DNA of 64,000 nt, taken from positions 2,030,796 through 2,094,795 of the forward strand of contig SSNP01000007.1 of assembly GCA_006937955.1 (NCBI GenBank), in the 5' to 3' direction. The notes under the pieces are model-generated. The model was not told the DNA's origin, searched no databases, and saw only the letters and a program-made list of their open reading frames with translations. The position numbers were made by a program, and so were the translations under genes. Origin of the DNA: Pachypanchax playfairii. Lineage: Eukaryota > Chordata > Actinopteri > Cyprinodontiformes > Aplocheilidae. Below are positions 12,701-24,981 of the stretch, in pieces (positions within the stretch are counted from its first letter, which is position 1; each line of letters opens with the position of its first letter).

Positions 12701-13837
12701 GGAGAATATGTAGAACTTTATGTTCAAAGGTTAAACAGAATCACTGAAGCATGTGGAGGGATTATTATTTATTTAACGCAGGTTTTAAAAGGATTTAAGA
12801 ACATCAGTATCTGTCACAAAAGTGGATTTATGAAATCAGCCTGATTTATGGTCATCCATATAAATCATGAGCTCATTTCGGCATCCGCGGCCTGCCAAAC
12901 ATGGTTGGTACCGTTCAAAACGACACTGGATTTGTAATCAAAGCTGGTGCGTTGTGTGTACTCGTACATAAACTCGAACACACAGAGCTCATTCTCTCTC
13001 AGGCGGGTACGAAAAGTCTGCAACCAGACCACATCTGGTTTACATCAGCACCAGACCACCGCCACCACCCAGGCCAGATCCATCATGCAACAAACACACT
13101 TTCTATATCACTTGTTTTAATAACTACATCATGCAGAACGTTAGGAGCAACTCAGAGAAGCTGTACACCCACAAACAATCCGAATCCCTGTTGTTTTACA
13201 GCAATAACATTTAGCAATAAGCATACATGAAGTAGAGCAGACACATGTTTCAGAAGCGTCTGCACGTGAGTGGGTATACAAACATCCTAATTGCTGGCTT
13301 TGTGTTTTGTTGTAAGTGCTGGTGGGGGTCAGTGGTCTGCAGAAAATATGAGGTGTGTGGAGATGAACAAGGACTTACAATGAGCCTCTTGTTTCCACTG
13401 CAATGTGTTCTCAGTTGCAAAGCAATTAAAGACTAGTTTACTGGCAGGGGCTGCTTTTTTCTCTGCATGTGTGACGCAATCCTTCAGGTTTGCCCAGCTG
13501 AACACTGAGTGACGGGCACGCACACTCACACAGTCACGCATGCACACACCATTTAAGCTGAGCCAAAGTTGCCAGAAGGAAAACACTTCACATCACTGCA
13601 GCACAAGGCGTGCCCTGTGCACGGCTGCAGGAGGTTCTTATTTTAACAGCTTTATAATGACGATGAATTAGGATGAGTGACAGGAGTTTTACATGAATCT
13701 GTGGTTGTTACAGACAACATGTGGTAAATCTTTCTATATTCAGCAGGAGTTATGATTCAATGGTGAGGCGGCGTGTTGTTGTTCATGCCGACTTTTATCT
13801 CACACTTTACAATAAGCTGAAGAAAATCCTGAGACTC
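9791..13837. other. Intergenic DNA, no gene seen
   Basis: AT-rich unique sequence with scattered short frames, none with splice signals or recognisable domains. A nested palindrome at 12111-12160 is listed separately. I see no other repeat of note. Confidence 0.4.
12111..12160. repeat. Nested palindrome
   Basis: Outer arms CTGATGCA (12111-12118) and TGCATCAG (12153-12160) are perfect reverse complements. They enclose inner arms GATGCTG (12120-12126) and CAGCATC (12132-12138) around a 5-base loop. The arrangement could form a hairpin or present paired binding sites. Function unknown. Confidence 0.6.
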
Positions 13838-13994
13838 CATCCGTCCGTCCTTCCATCCATCCATCCGTCCGTCCGTCCGTCCGTCCGTCCGTCCATCCAT
13901 CCATCCATCCGTCCATCCATCCGTCCGTCCGTCCGTCCGTCCATCTGTCCATCCATCCGTCCGTCCGTCCGTCCGTCCATCCATCCATCCATCT
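13838..13994. repeat. Mosaic tetranucleotide microsatellite (CATC/CGTC)n
   Basis: About 39 four-base units alternate in runs between CATC and CGTC, with rare CTTC and CTGT variants. Both strands are open in several frames, which gives spurious Pro/Ser/Arg/Ile or Asp/Gly/Trp/Thr/Arg products. Confidence 0.95.
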
Positions 13995-15308
13995 AATGAA
14001 AAGGACATAATTCCTTGCTAAATTCTAATACCTTTAGTTTAGGATGGACTGAAGGTAAATAAAACAGTATATTTAACATATACTGTATATCTGTATATGT
14101 AAATGTAAAGATTTAATGTCTGATTATTGTTTCCATTTTGAGTTAAAAATCACATTTTAAAACCTGTCACAATAATTAAAACTGGTTGTTAAGGCAGAAC
14201 CCTTTGTCTCTCATAATAATAAATACAAATAATTTTGTTTGTTTGTTTTCCTCTTGAGTACTTTACTTAGTAGTTTACTCTCTACTCATATTATTGTTTC
14301 ATTTTCTTTTTTTCATGCAGTTTTACTGATATCTATATTTCCACCAGCCTTAAGTGATAAAAAAAATTGAGATGTTCATTGTTATTAATGATAATATTAC
14401 TGGTCATGGGTCAGCCATTATCCACAGCTCACACTGGTCTGCACACTGGTTGTGTGTGTTGACACAGAAACACCAGACTGATGTGTCTCTGCTCCTCAGG
14501 CTGTGGGAACAGGCCTAACGTTCTCCATGTGCTACACGTGGTCTTTACCTTCTTTTTCCTCTCACTCCTTCTAAAATCTCTCCAGCTGCAAAATAGACAT
14601 GATGAGGATGGATAACTGTTATTTAAACAAGGTCCCCCTCACTCAGGGTCAGTGGGTTTGGGATTCTTACTGTGGTTGCAGTGGGTGTTTGGGTGTTTGG
14701 TCCATCGCTGAAGACTCATCAGTAACATAAATAGGTTTAAGTCTGCAGCTCTTCCTGTTGTTTTAACATCATTGGTGGTTGTACTGTTAGTAAAAACAAC
14801 AATATACTTTACAAGTTTGTGGAGGTACTGTTTACATCGTCCTCTGGTCATTGTCTGTGTGTGTGTGTTTGTGTGTGTGTGACTGAAGTGTTGTTGATGG
14901 TTCAATTGAGATCAGCTGTTGAAGGGGTCATAAAGTCACTTTAAAAGAGATATCACTGCATTGCTTTGCTCAAATTCTTGAGAATCATTCATCTTTCTTT
15001 GAAGCTCACTGTTTTTTAATCATTATTCATCATTTATCATTTCTCTTTCAGTCCAGCAACATTTTTAAACTTTATATCCTTTATATCTTTTTCTGTTCCA
15101 ACTAAATCTGCCACTTTTTTTTCTCCTTCATCACGTTATCATAATGTAGGAATTTAACTCTTGGCTCAAAGCTTCGAAACTTTAGAGCTGCAGCTCAGTT
15201 TTTTAAAGATTGTGTTGTGTGTAAACCATATTGGTGCGTCATCACTGAAAACCAACTTTTATTTTGACACAGTGAACACAGAAAAGAAGCTTTTGGATTT
15301 TCAAACAG
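13995..15308. other. Intergenic AT-rich DNA, no gene seen
   Basis: Only short tracts are notable, including (TG)n near 14858-14880. Nothing resembles an exon. Confidence 0.4.
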
Positions 15309-15421
15309 TTTTATTTTATTTTATTTTATTTTATTTTATTTTATTTTATTTTATTTTATTTTATTTTATTTTATTTTATTTTATTTTATTTTATTTTATT
15401 TTATTTTATTTTATTTTATTT
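15309..15421. repeat. (TTTTA)n pentanucleotide microsatellite
   Basis: About 22 uninterrupted TTTTA units. The unbroken array suggests recent expansion or a still-variable locus. Confidence 0.97.
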
Positions 15422-18400
15422 GAAAAAGATATTTACAGCTAAAGGCTTGACGTTTCATTAAAATAAAAATAAATAACTATCTGTGAAATGCTGCTGAATG
15501 TTCTGCTCAGATCATTGAAGTTTTATCATCTTTCCTTTACAGTAAAAAATATGATGATACATTCAACACGTTAGTGTAAAACAACATATTTAACAAACTT
15601 TAGCCAATTAACTTTTGCTTCCAAGATCTGTAAAAAGACCCAAACCACAATCACTGAAATCTTTAAAACAAACTGTCTTTTTTTAAATTCATGCATTCAA
15701 CAGTCATTTGTTGAACCTTTTTATTGGTAAACTGAATATATATATACTCTTATTCCACTAAATTCAAAAGTTAAAAGATAAACAACAGGGAAAATCTAAA
15801 CACTAAACATATTCTGTTTATTTACAGTAAAATTCTGTTGGATTTGCTGAAAACATGATGTTTATCTAAAAGCAACTTTGTTTTCAACTCGACTGCATGT
15901 GACGTGGAAAAGAAAGCAGAAAATCCAGTAACTCCCGAAAAAATGTAAGTGTAGAAGTGGATGTTGCCTGTACAGAATGTAATGATCATTATATCCTTAT
16001 GCTCATTAAGTGTAATTTCTAGGACTGTACAGAAAAACTCACTCAATTAATCTGAAAATCTATAAATCCCTAAAAAAATGTAAGTTTTGTTCAGCATCAC
16101 ACGAGTAAATATTAGTATTAGAAAAGTATTTTTTAACTTCCTCCTTTTTCTTCTCATTTGCAGACATGTTGCCATTTTACGTCAGCATCACTATTTGATG
16201 TCCCAAAATAATCCAGCTATGATATAGAACAGCTGTTGATTTGCATGACTGCAGACTATTTGTTTTTGCAAATTAACTTATTTTAGTAAAACCATTTTCT
16301 AAAACATTTGAAGAGAATCATCATCTGCAAACCAATTTTTTGATTTATATTGATAGAAGCTTGAAGTTTACCAGAATCTGTCAGTTTAAATTTTATTATG
16401 TCAAACAACATATTAGTGAGGTCAGATTTTAATTCTGTTTAAAAGGCTAGATAGAAAAAAATTCTGAAAATTGTCAGAGCAAAACAAAAAAAAAAGAAAT
16501 GAGAAAACATAACACTTTCACCACATTGCTTGAAACTGAGTATGAAAAGTTTCATTTGGGAACTTTAGGAGCTTCTTTTCTGCTTCTCTTTCTGTGTGCT
16601 GAGTTTATGATTTATAAACAGTCCATATGGGGAAAAAGAAAAAAAAAGAAGGGAAACATTTGGCAGAAGCTTCAGACCATGAGGGACTGTTTTATTGTAC
16701 TGTGACGATCATGATGAAGGCTCGTATCCCTAGTGTGGAATTGTAAATGTTTAATCTGATTGATTTGACCCTCACCACACACACAACATCTCACACATGT
16801 GGTAGCATGTTGAGAGAATCCAGCCACTCTGCTGTCAACAATTTCACATGTTTTGTAAAAATACGACTGAGTTTGTTTATTTCCTGTTAATTAAATATGT
16901 AACTCCTCATCAAATACATTTTAAAAAATCTCTGCAATAACTTCAGCAATCATCCCCCATCTGCCTACTTTTCATTCAACTTAAATGTGAGCTCAATTGA
17001 CAGAACTCTTTGAGTTTAAGCCTTATTTAATTTCCTGCGAGCCGAGCAGAGCAGATATATTACAGCAGGAGTCATCTGGGCTCCAGTCGGAGGCTGCGCA
17101 TGCCAATAACCCCTGGCCTGAATACCTGAGAGAACAGAGACGGGACAGAAGAGTCAGGAGCAGCATCAAAAAATGCCTCTATTTAATACAAACACTGTCA
17201 TGATGATCACCAGCCTCAGAAACTAAATAAAAAAACAAGAACTTGTTTTCTTCAGATGTTCAGGCTTCACTAAGAGTGAAACAGAGAGAAACAGTCAGTG
17301 CAGTTCAGTCCAAGTTCAGTTCAATACAGTTAGATTCAGTGTTTTGTTAACTTTAAATGGCAGTTCAGGGGAAAATGTTGTCTAGATAGGAAAACCATGC
17401 ACTGCATCGAATCCATCCATGCGAGCCAGGATTCAGTTTTAGGTTCACAAAGTCATCTTGACTCTTTTTTTTGGTTTTGAAAGATATTTTGCTTCTTGTT
17501 CCAGGAATTTTTTCAATTCAACCTGAAAAGCACAGAGTCAACTTTAAAAATGGTCGAGGCTAACTCGCTGATCACTCCTCCTGATGGTTGTTGGGATTTC
17601 CATTCGGCTGATTTGCATGTGAGATGGTTTGATCTGCATGATAGCCTGTAGTCTCCATCTTGAAACCTTTCTGTAATCTGTAAATTTCCTTAATATCGTT
17701 TCATATTCATGCAATAATCCAAGTGTGTATTTCCCAAAGGGCAGGTGAAAACAGAGTAATCTGAGAGAGTTAGAATCAACCTCCACTGCTTAGTGTTCAC
17801 TGAAGACAGTTGACATCGGCGAGTCAAACACAGAGACCACCACCACAACCAGAGTCAGGATTAAGAAAATCAATCCACCGAAACAAACAGAAACAAACTG
17901 CTAGGAGGAGAAAATAACAGCAATATTATCAAATACAGATACGGAGAGTGAAGAAAGTCAAAACAAGACCCATTCCCACATGATGATGACCCCGCTATGC
18001 TCCTCATGACCACACAACCTATAAGAATAAGGCTGCAAATTTAGTAAAACTTCATTCAGTGTAAAGCTAATCATGAAACTATGAAAACTTGCCTGATTAT
18101 TTTTTACGCCCATCCACACACTCCCCAAGAGGATGTGGCAAGCCCTGCTTCAAATTCTTACCAGAAAGCATTGGACCCACTGCTGCCACCACATTCTCTC
18201 CCTTCAGGACACCAGAGAGCTGAAAAACCACCAAAACTTCCACATTCTGGCTCATGTATTTAGCTTGTGGCAGATTAGCCATCCAGTAGAAAGATACCCT
18301 AAAAAAATGATCTGTATCAAAGAACCGCTTGTAGCAGCAACAACTTTACGTTTGTTGTTCAAAGGAGTCTTAAATTTTAAACTAAACCACAAATTTTTAC

Positions 18401-19920
18401 ATCATCCAGCATTGATACTTTAACACTGATAATTTTAAAACAATGTTTATTGTTTTTAATGCAACTATCCCACATTTAGCAAACTCATGTTTTAATTTTC
18501 TTACATTTTAAAATGCCCCCAAACCCATTCAGCATACCTGACTCAATTACCCCAGTAAACCTAATGAATCACACCTGCCACCATCTAATTTGTGACTTGG
18601 TGCAGTCACTCTCCGCTCCCTGGAGCCAAGTCTAGTAAAAAAAAAGGCTTCTATAAATAAGACCAACTGGAGCTCATAAATCTCAGAGAGCTGGATTTCT
18701 CTTCATTGTGGCATCTGGCATCATTTGTCACATATGTGGTTACCAATTAGGTATAAAAGAAAATCAGGAAACCTAGTAGAGGCCGCACTGGCTGGTGCCT
18801 GCAACCAATGCTATGTTAAACTTTCCCACAAATCTACCTCATCACAGATGGAGACTAAAGAAAGCACAAAACAGGAAGACTGAAAAACTCAAGCAACAAC
18901 TCTTTAGAGATGACGTCGCTGTTTTCATGTGAAAGATGCAGCTTAAGTTGCAGAGTTTTAGCTCATGTTGACCCACAGAAAAACAAAGTTCAGACTGTAA
19001 TTAAAAGCCCTCGGTAGCTCGTGTAATCTGGGGATGTTGTACTTGGATCTGCATCATCAAACAACCAAAGACCCGGTGTATTTCCTGACACAATCAAGAA
19101 CTAATCCACACAAGAGGGTCCTTAAGCATGCAGAGTAACAGTAGACAGTTATAAAAAATGGATCATTTGTTGTTTCCATTTTTAGTATTTTTTCTCTTTC
19201 TTCATAGAAATCTATGTATTTCCACAGAAATAAGAAATAAATCTTCCAGTGCAACAAAATGATCAGTGCAAAGTTCCATTTATATTTGTATCAGAAATCC
19301 AGAATTACGAATTTTTATTATGTTGGTAGTTTAAAACTTGTGAGTTCTGTGATCCAGAATTGCAAAAAAAAGAAAAAAACATTTTTTCAGCTTGAACCAA
19401 AATAGATTGAATTTCTGCATCGGTTAAATGAACCTTAAACACCATCTGATTTACTGTCCCAACAGAAACGCTGTATGACTTCATGGTGGTTATAAACGGG
19501 ATTAAACATCAGTCAGACCAGCTGTTGAAAAACAGAAAGAATTTATGCTCCATCAGTTTGGAATTACACGTTATGTTTGATTTTCTTTTTTCTGTAAGAA
19601 CAGGTGAGATTTATGGCTCAACCACGGAAACTAAAAACAACCTGTGAATATTATAAGTGTTGGAAAAACATTTACTTGCACCTTTAACTTGTGTTTATTT
19701 TCGCTTTTATAAGAGCTTCTCTCAGTTCTCCAAACTTCATAAACTTCAAGGTGAAGTCGACGATAATAAAGCAGCTTAGTTGTTTCACTAAAACACTGAT
19801 AAAGTGTGTATTCTGTACAAATTCGTGCACGTATCAGCATGCTGCAGGAGAACATGAACAGATTTTTAGTAAAATGTTACTGTTTAAATAGATGGGGGTG
19901 GGGGGGGCTCTCTCTGCCTT
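15422..19920. other. Intergenic DNA left of the assembly gap
   Basis: No convincing exon or classified element is seen. A segment at about 16990-17160 is more GC-rich than its surroundings and unique-looking. A degenerate CAGTTCA-type short repeat is at 17295-17340. Confidence 0.4.
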
Positions 19921-20023
19921 NNNNNNNNNNNNNNNNNNNNNNNNNNNNNNNNNNNNNNNNNNNNNNNNNNNNNNNNNNNNNNNNNNNNNNNNNNNNNNNN
20001 NNNNNNNNNNNNNNNNNNNNNNN
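19921..20023. other. Assembly gap (103 N)
   Basis: A run of 103 unresolved bases. The left edge is G-rich (TGGGGGTGGGGGGGCTCTCTC) and the right edge is soon followed by CA-rich DNA, so the gap probably covers low-complexity sequence that failed to assemble. Open frames running through it are artefacts. Confidence 0.99.
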
Positions 20024-21442
20024 ATATGGAGCCTTTATCCTACAGACCAATCCCAGAGACAGATCTACACACACACAAACACACACAAATATACACAAAT
20101 ATAAAATCATTATTACTGTCCTCACACTTGTAGATAGATCTAATTGTTTTACTTTATTTTATTTCGCTTGTGTTGCTCTCGTTCTCTCTTCTGACCCCCT
20201 TCACCTCAACAACAGTCATTTTTTGTTAAGTGTCTTTGTCTCTAATTAGATCAGACAACAGACATTGTCTGTCCCGTCCTGCCTTAAACTTAAATAAAGA
20301 CAAATGAGCAGCAGGAATATCTGCTCTGACAGCTCAGACCCTGAACTCTGTCTGTCTGTCAGAAAAGGACAGGTTGAACATAAGTTTATTAACAAGTCTG
20401 ACTTGATAAATTTGTTTTGCTGAGGCATTTCTATCAAGACAACAAACACAGTCTGAGTGTGGTATATAAGATCAGTCCATCTGAGAACTGGAAGCAGAAG
20501 TAAAACCTTTCTTTCACCAGGCTGCCCTTTCCACCCACTTTCCCTTCAACAAATAGAAAATAGCAACAAAATACTCTTTTAATGGGGTTCTGACCTTCGC
20601 AGTGGGAAAGTGCTTCTGAATGCCAGAGTTAGAATAGATGGCTGAGTTTGTATGGGCTAAAAGCGGACTGAGATTAGTGATGCTCATCGAGCTATCGGAC
20701 CCAAACCCTTCAACCCAGCCACCACTCCATCCCATTGCTCTCTAAGGCTTCTCATTCCCTCCCACTGTCACTGACCCTCTTCCACCCCACTCTTTCTACA
20801 TGTCTGTCACTCACGCTCTCTCTTTCTTTTCCTCTGGAACACATGTCAAAGAGAGCGACTGATTTCTATGGAATGCTATTTATAGATTTTTTTCATAGAA
20901 ACTCCATTCAAGTTCAAGATAAGCAAATGTTCTCTGTATTGTTTTAAAAAGCAGCATGTGAATCTTTGTAACACAAAAAATATTTTCTAAGAGACATAAT
21001 AGAACTACAGATTTGAGTTAAAAGTGGTTGTTTTTCCTCTTTTTTATTTTTACAGCATTCTGCAAGAAACTCAGTTGGGTGGATGGGGGAGGAAGGCGGG
21101 GGGGATCCAGAAGCTTATGGGTACGCAGGTTATGCCTTGACGGATTTTAGGTGCTTATGCACACCCTCATTTAGGTCTCTAATTAAGATAATTAGTGATT
21201 CTAAATTAAGCAAACAGGAACCTGGTGCACCTGGAGAATATCCACACGTGTGTAGTGAGAACATACAAAGTCTGTACAGCTGGAAGTTGAACAAGAGGCC
21301 ACTTTAACCCCAACATGTAGAACTGTGATGATTAGAGCTCATGTGGACTGGTTAGTGATTGGTGAGTGGAATGCAGGTATGCATTCAATAAAAACATCTG
21401 TTATTAATAGTGGTGAGTTTTAAACAGCAAACTGTATCCATA
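20024..21442. other. Intergenic DNA right of the gap
   Basis: Short CA-rich tracts near 20070-20100 and pyrimidine-rich DNA at 20750-20840. At 21178-21215 several AATTA/TAATTA motifs cluster, a homeodomain-type composition that may mark a regulatory element. No gene seen. Confidence 0.35.
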
Positions 21443-21477
21443 AGATCAAAGTTGATGTTTTTGCACAACTTTGATCT
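21443..21477. promoter_or_regulatory. Perfect 12-bp inverted repeat of TCF/LEF-type sites
   Basis: AGATCAAAGTTG (21443-21454) and CAACTTTGATCT (21466-21477) are exact reverse complements around an 11-base spacer. Each arm contains AGATCAAAG, the preferred TCF/LEF recognition sequence. It may be a paired Wnt-responsive site, a hairpin, or the relic of a small inverted-repeat element. No conservation data were available. Confidence 0.35.
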
Positions 21478-21869
21478 GTGATGAAATTACACACAGTCCT
21501 CAGACCAGCTTGTTCAGGTTTTGCCCGTCCCACTCCGTGCACCACGCTCACAGACCACATCACAACATGTTTAACACTACCAAAGTCTTCCACTACCAAA
21601 AAACACCAGCTTTCAGCTACAAAGGATGTTTGTGTTTGTAGCAGTTCAGTTTGTTACTGAGGGGAAGACTCCCATTAAACTCACACTGGATAAACAAAGG
21701 TAGGGTGTTTTGTAGAAGTCTGTCACCATTTTCTTTTAATACTAGTATTCGTGTGTAAGAGGTTAAATCTGCACCAGGTTAGAAAGTTATTAATGAGCTT
21801 TTCTGGATTCTGAAGTCAGTAATGATAAAGATTTTGTTGAAGTGGTATTTGGTTTTCTCATATGAACCA

Positions 21870-21968
21870 TTGCTTGTTCCTGTACCGGGTCACAGGAGCC
21901 GGTGCCGCCGGCTGTCGTTGGGCGAGAGGTAGAGTACATCCCGAACAGGTCACTAACTTCATCTCAGG
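21870..21968 (+). mobile_element. LINE 3'-end-like fragment (RTE type)
   Basis: The core GTCGTTGGGCGAGAGGTAGA, followed by a CATCCCGAACAGGTC stretch, matches the widely dispersed fish repeat whose consensus runs TGGGCGAGAGGCGGGGTACACCCTGGACAGGTC. I recall this as the 3' end of RTE-type LINEs. It is diverged and lacks coding sequence. A second diverged copy is at 41127-41242. Confidence 0.45.
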
Positions 21969-24835
21969 TTGAAGTCCACATCAATCAATGTGTAGAAATT
22001 TAAAAGCACAGAAGGCTGAGAGGATATATATAAAACATTTATAACCTGAATGTAAAATATTGCACAGATTCAGTACATCTCAGCCTTTCTTATGATTGAT
22101 CATGTCCAATCAGTACAGATTTTACTCCTCACATTGTCCCAAGATTTATAAGCCTCAGATTTAATCCACTCCTTTAAGTCACCTGCCCTCACGCTTAATG
22201 TTTAACCTACAGTTGAAAGTTCAAAGCACGTTATTGAGGCATCACCGGCATTTAGACTATGAGGGATTACTGTTTAAACCTGCACGTGTCTTCATTCTAA
22301 TCTGTGTGTTCATGCAGCAAGTTGCACACATGTGCGCGCTAGCTGTTACACATTAATGCTCTGACATTACACGCTGCATGATGGTCACCGTTCCAGGAGC
22401 TGTGAACCGGAGCTTCTCCTGCATCACACAAAGGAATGTAATGAACCTGATTTAAACACAGTACAATACAGCTTCTGTTGTTACAGCGTCGATGTGTCCC
22501 AAACGTGCATCTATAAAATCATTAACAGATGTCTAAAGAGCCTTCTTCAGCCAGCACATCACACACTCTGCCTCAAAATACGATTCAGTCTTCTCAGTTA
22601 TCGTCTCTCTTCTTCCACCTCTTCATTGCAGAAACACGCAGATACTGAAAAACACTTGCAGAAAAACTTGCTAACTCCTTTATTTTCACTGCTGTGCTCA
22701 GGATCGTGAGTTAAAGGAAGGCTCAAACACAGCTATGGTTACAAGAAACAACTTTGTGCTCAGGTTTTTTATATATATACTTTGTGTCTTGCAAAAACAG
22801 ACAGATGAAAGAGGAAAAATAACTGAGATAACTGAGCACCGCCCAGAATTAGCCAATAGCCTTCTACATCTGCATAGTACACCTGTCGATCAACCAAGTG
22901 CGCGCGTACATATCTGGAAGAACTATGGCCGGCCGGCATTTACGAGTTGCTTACAATGTGACAAAGACACGTGAAACCGAAACAATTAAAATAAATAAAC
23001 ATATAAATTGTACACGAAGTGTTCATCGTAACAACAGTAGCGCACAGGCACGTATGACAGCTGATGCTTTTATATCATATCATGGAAACAGAGGGGCGGG
23101 ACTTAAAGGTGCAACACTCCAGATTCCTGCTGTAACATTGTAGATGTGCACACAAGGGTTTGTTTTCTTTGAATGTATTTAAAATTTGTCCCGTGGTTCA
23201 CGATATATTTTGCTAACAAACACACGTGCACAGTTAGTGCCCTCCTCCCACCTCTCCTCACTGGCTGAAGATTAAATACTTACAAAACTTTATTGTCTTT
23301 CCATCATATCAATAAAACACGTCAGGCCTGCATACGCTAGTCAACCCTTCTGTAGAAAGTGCCCAGCAGGTTTTATTTCCTATAAGCAGCACATCTGTTG
23401 TGGTACTGAATAATTATCACCTTTTATTATTGCTCAGAGTTTTGACCAGCCTTTTTTAAAGCGTAAAGGGAGTGCCAGAAGAAGTGTTTACCAGCCAGTT
23501 AAGCAGGATGAGGCCCGATTCAGAGGAGCGAAGGAGAAGCTGGATGTGATCCACAGAGATAAAACCCACTCAGGAATTTACAGTTGGTTTCATAAAGCCA
23601 ATGAAAAGCAGAAGTGTAAAACAGCAGGCGCAGTCACTGAAGGTAAACACTGGAAGGAGGAAAACACTTACTGCACGTGGATAGAGAACCCTGGAACCAG
23701 ACAGGCATCATTCGCTGTTTCATGGTGTTTTACTTATAATTAACTATGAAGCTTTACCAGATTAACACCCGCAGGTTTGTTTCTGCAAACTGACTGACTG
23801 CACTGAAACACTCTACTGCTTGTGCTGCTGAATCAGAGCAGACGGGTTTAATTAAACGGTGTGTGGTTTTCAGAGTAAAGTGATATTATCTATTAGGGCT
23901 TACAGGATTAGTCTCGGTTACAGGAGAACTCTGGAATGCAGAGAGAGGGTTGTTATACTCGGATCAATCAATGCAGATCCACGAGGAATTAGACTGCTAA
24001 CAGATCTAGAGGGTTGTTTCTGGTCAAAGCTGAAACACAGTGGCTCTGTTTAGACCGAAGCCTAATGGACTGCTGCCATAGATGACCTCATCACCTGGGT
24101 TTGCTTTAGTTACCCTTACACGGGACTAATTTTACATTCTGATGGATGTATAAAATGAGAGCAGGGATATAAGATGAAGCCAAAATAGATGAACCACTAT
24201 AGCGGCTGTTTTTGTGCTCTTGGAACTGAACATTCATCATCGTGTGGCTGTGTTGAAGTGCCCTCGTGTTCTGTTGAGTTTAACTGTGTGTTTGAGAGAC
24301 TGGAAGTGGATTTCCATCAGTAATCTGAATGAACTCCAGGCTGCTGCTGGTCCTGGCCTCTCGCTTCATGTTCCAGTGTTAAATTAGCGCACTAACCACG
24401 GAGGCTTTCTAGGGTAGACGGAGTAAGAGAAGAAGAGGAAGCCTCATTACAGAAATGGATAGATTCTCATTGCTTCCTTTTTCTTTTGTTTGTCAGGCAT
24501 TTAGCTGGTGTTTACCACTAACACATAGGGTCAACATTCAAACCCTGAGCGTCAGGCTTTGTCACATGGAACACAAAACAAAAGCTGGAGTCTATCAGTC
24601 TGTACAAGAAGGTCTCGTTGTAATGCCAAACTGGGGCCCAGAGGTCATTTAATCTGTCCTCTGCCCGACAACGAGGACAAAATTATGCAAAAGTCCAAAC
24701 CTAATGAACATGCAGTAAGTCTACTGGATGTATATCTATAGAAATATAGCCAGCAGTAAATATGTCCTAAAGGGATGAATCAGGATTTTTCTATGAAGTT
24801 TTTAGGATATAAAAAAAAACAAAAACTTTCTCTTA
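21969..24835. other. Intergenic DNA with a CpG-richer, repeat-like part
   Basis: The part from about 22890 to 23110 is richer in CpG than the flanks, includes a GGCCGGCCGGC stretch and ends GGGGCGGGACTTAAAGGTGC. This resembles interiors of fish MITEs, but I could not find matching inverted ends. The rest looks unique. No exon seen. Confidence 0.35.
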
Positions 24836-24981
24836 GTTAATTAATTAATTAATTAATTTGTTCGTTCGTTCGTTCCTTCCTTCCTTCCTTCCTTCCTTCC
24901 TTCCTTCCTTCCTTCCTTCCTTCATTCATTCATTCATTCATTCATTCATTCATTCATTCATTCATTCATTCATTCATTCAT
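24836..24981. repeat. Compound tetranucleotide microsatellite TTAA-TTCG-TTCC-TTCA
   Basis: Four successive arrays differ by one base per unit: TTAA (to 24858), TTCG (about 3 units), TTCC (about 12 units) and TTCA (about 15 units). The order suggests stepwise mutation and re-expansion of units within a single array. Confidence 0.97.

Noticed and set aside
13721..14008. Pro/Ser/Arg/Ile and Asp/Gly/Trp/Thr/Arg repeat proteins
   Set aside because: Pure translation of the CATC/CGTC microsatellite.
19806..20249. Open frames crossing the N run
   Set aside because: The unresolved bases suppress stop codons, so the frames are artefacts.
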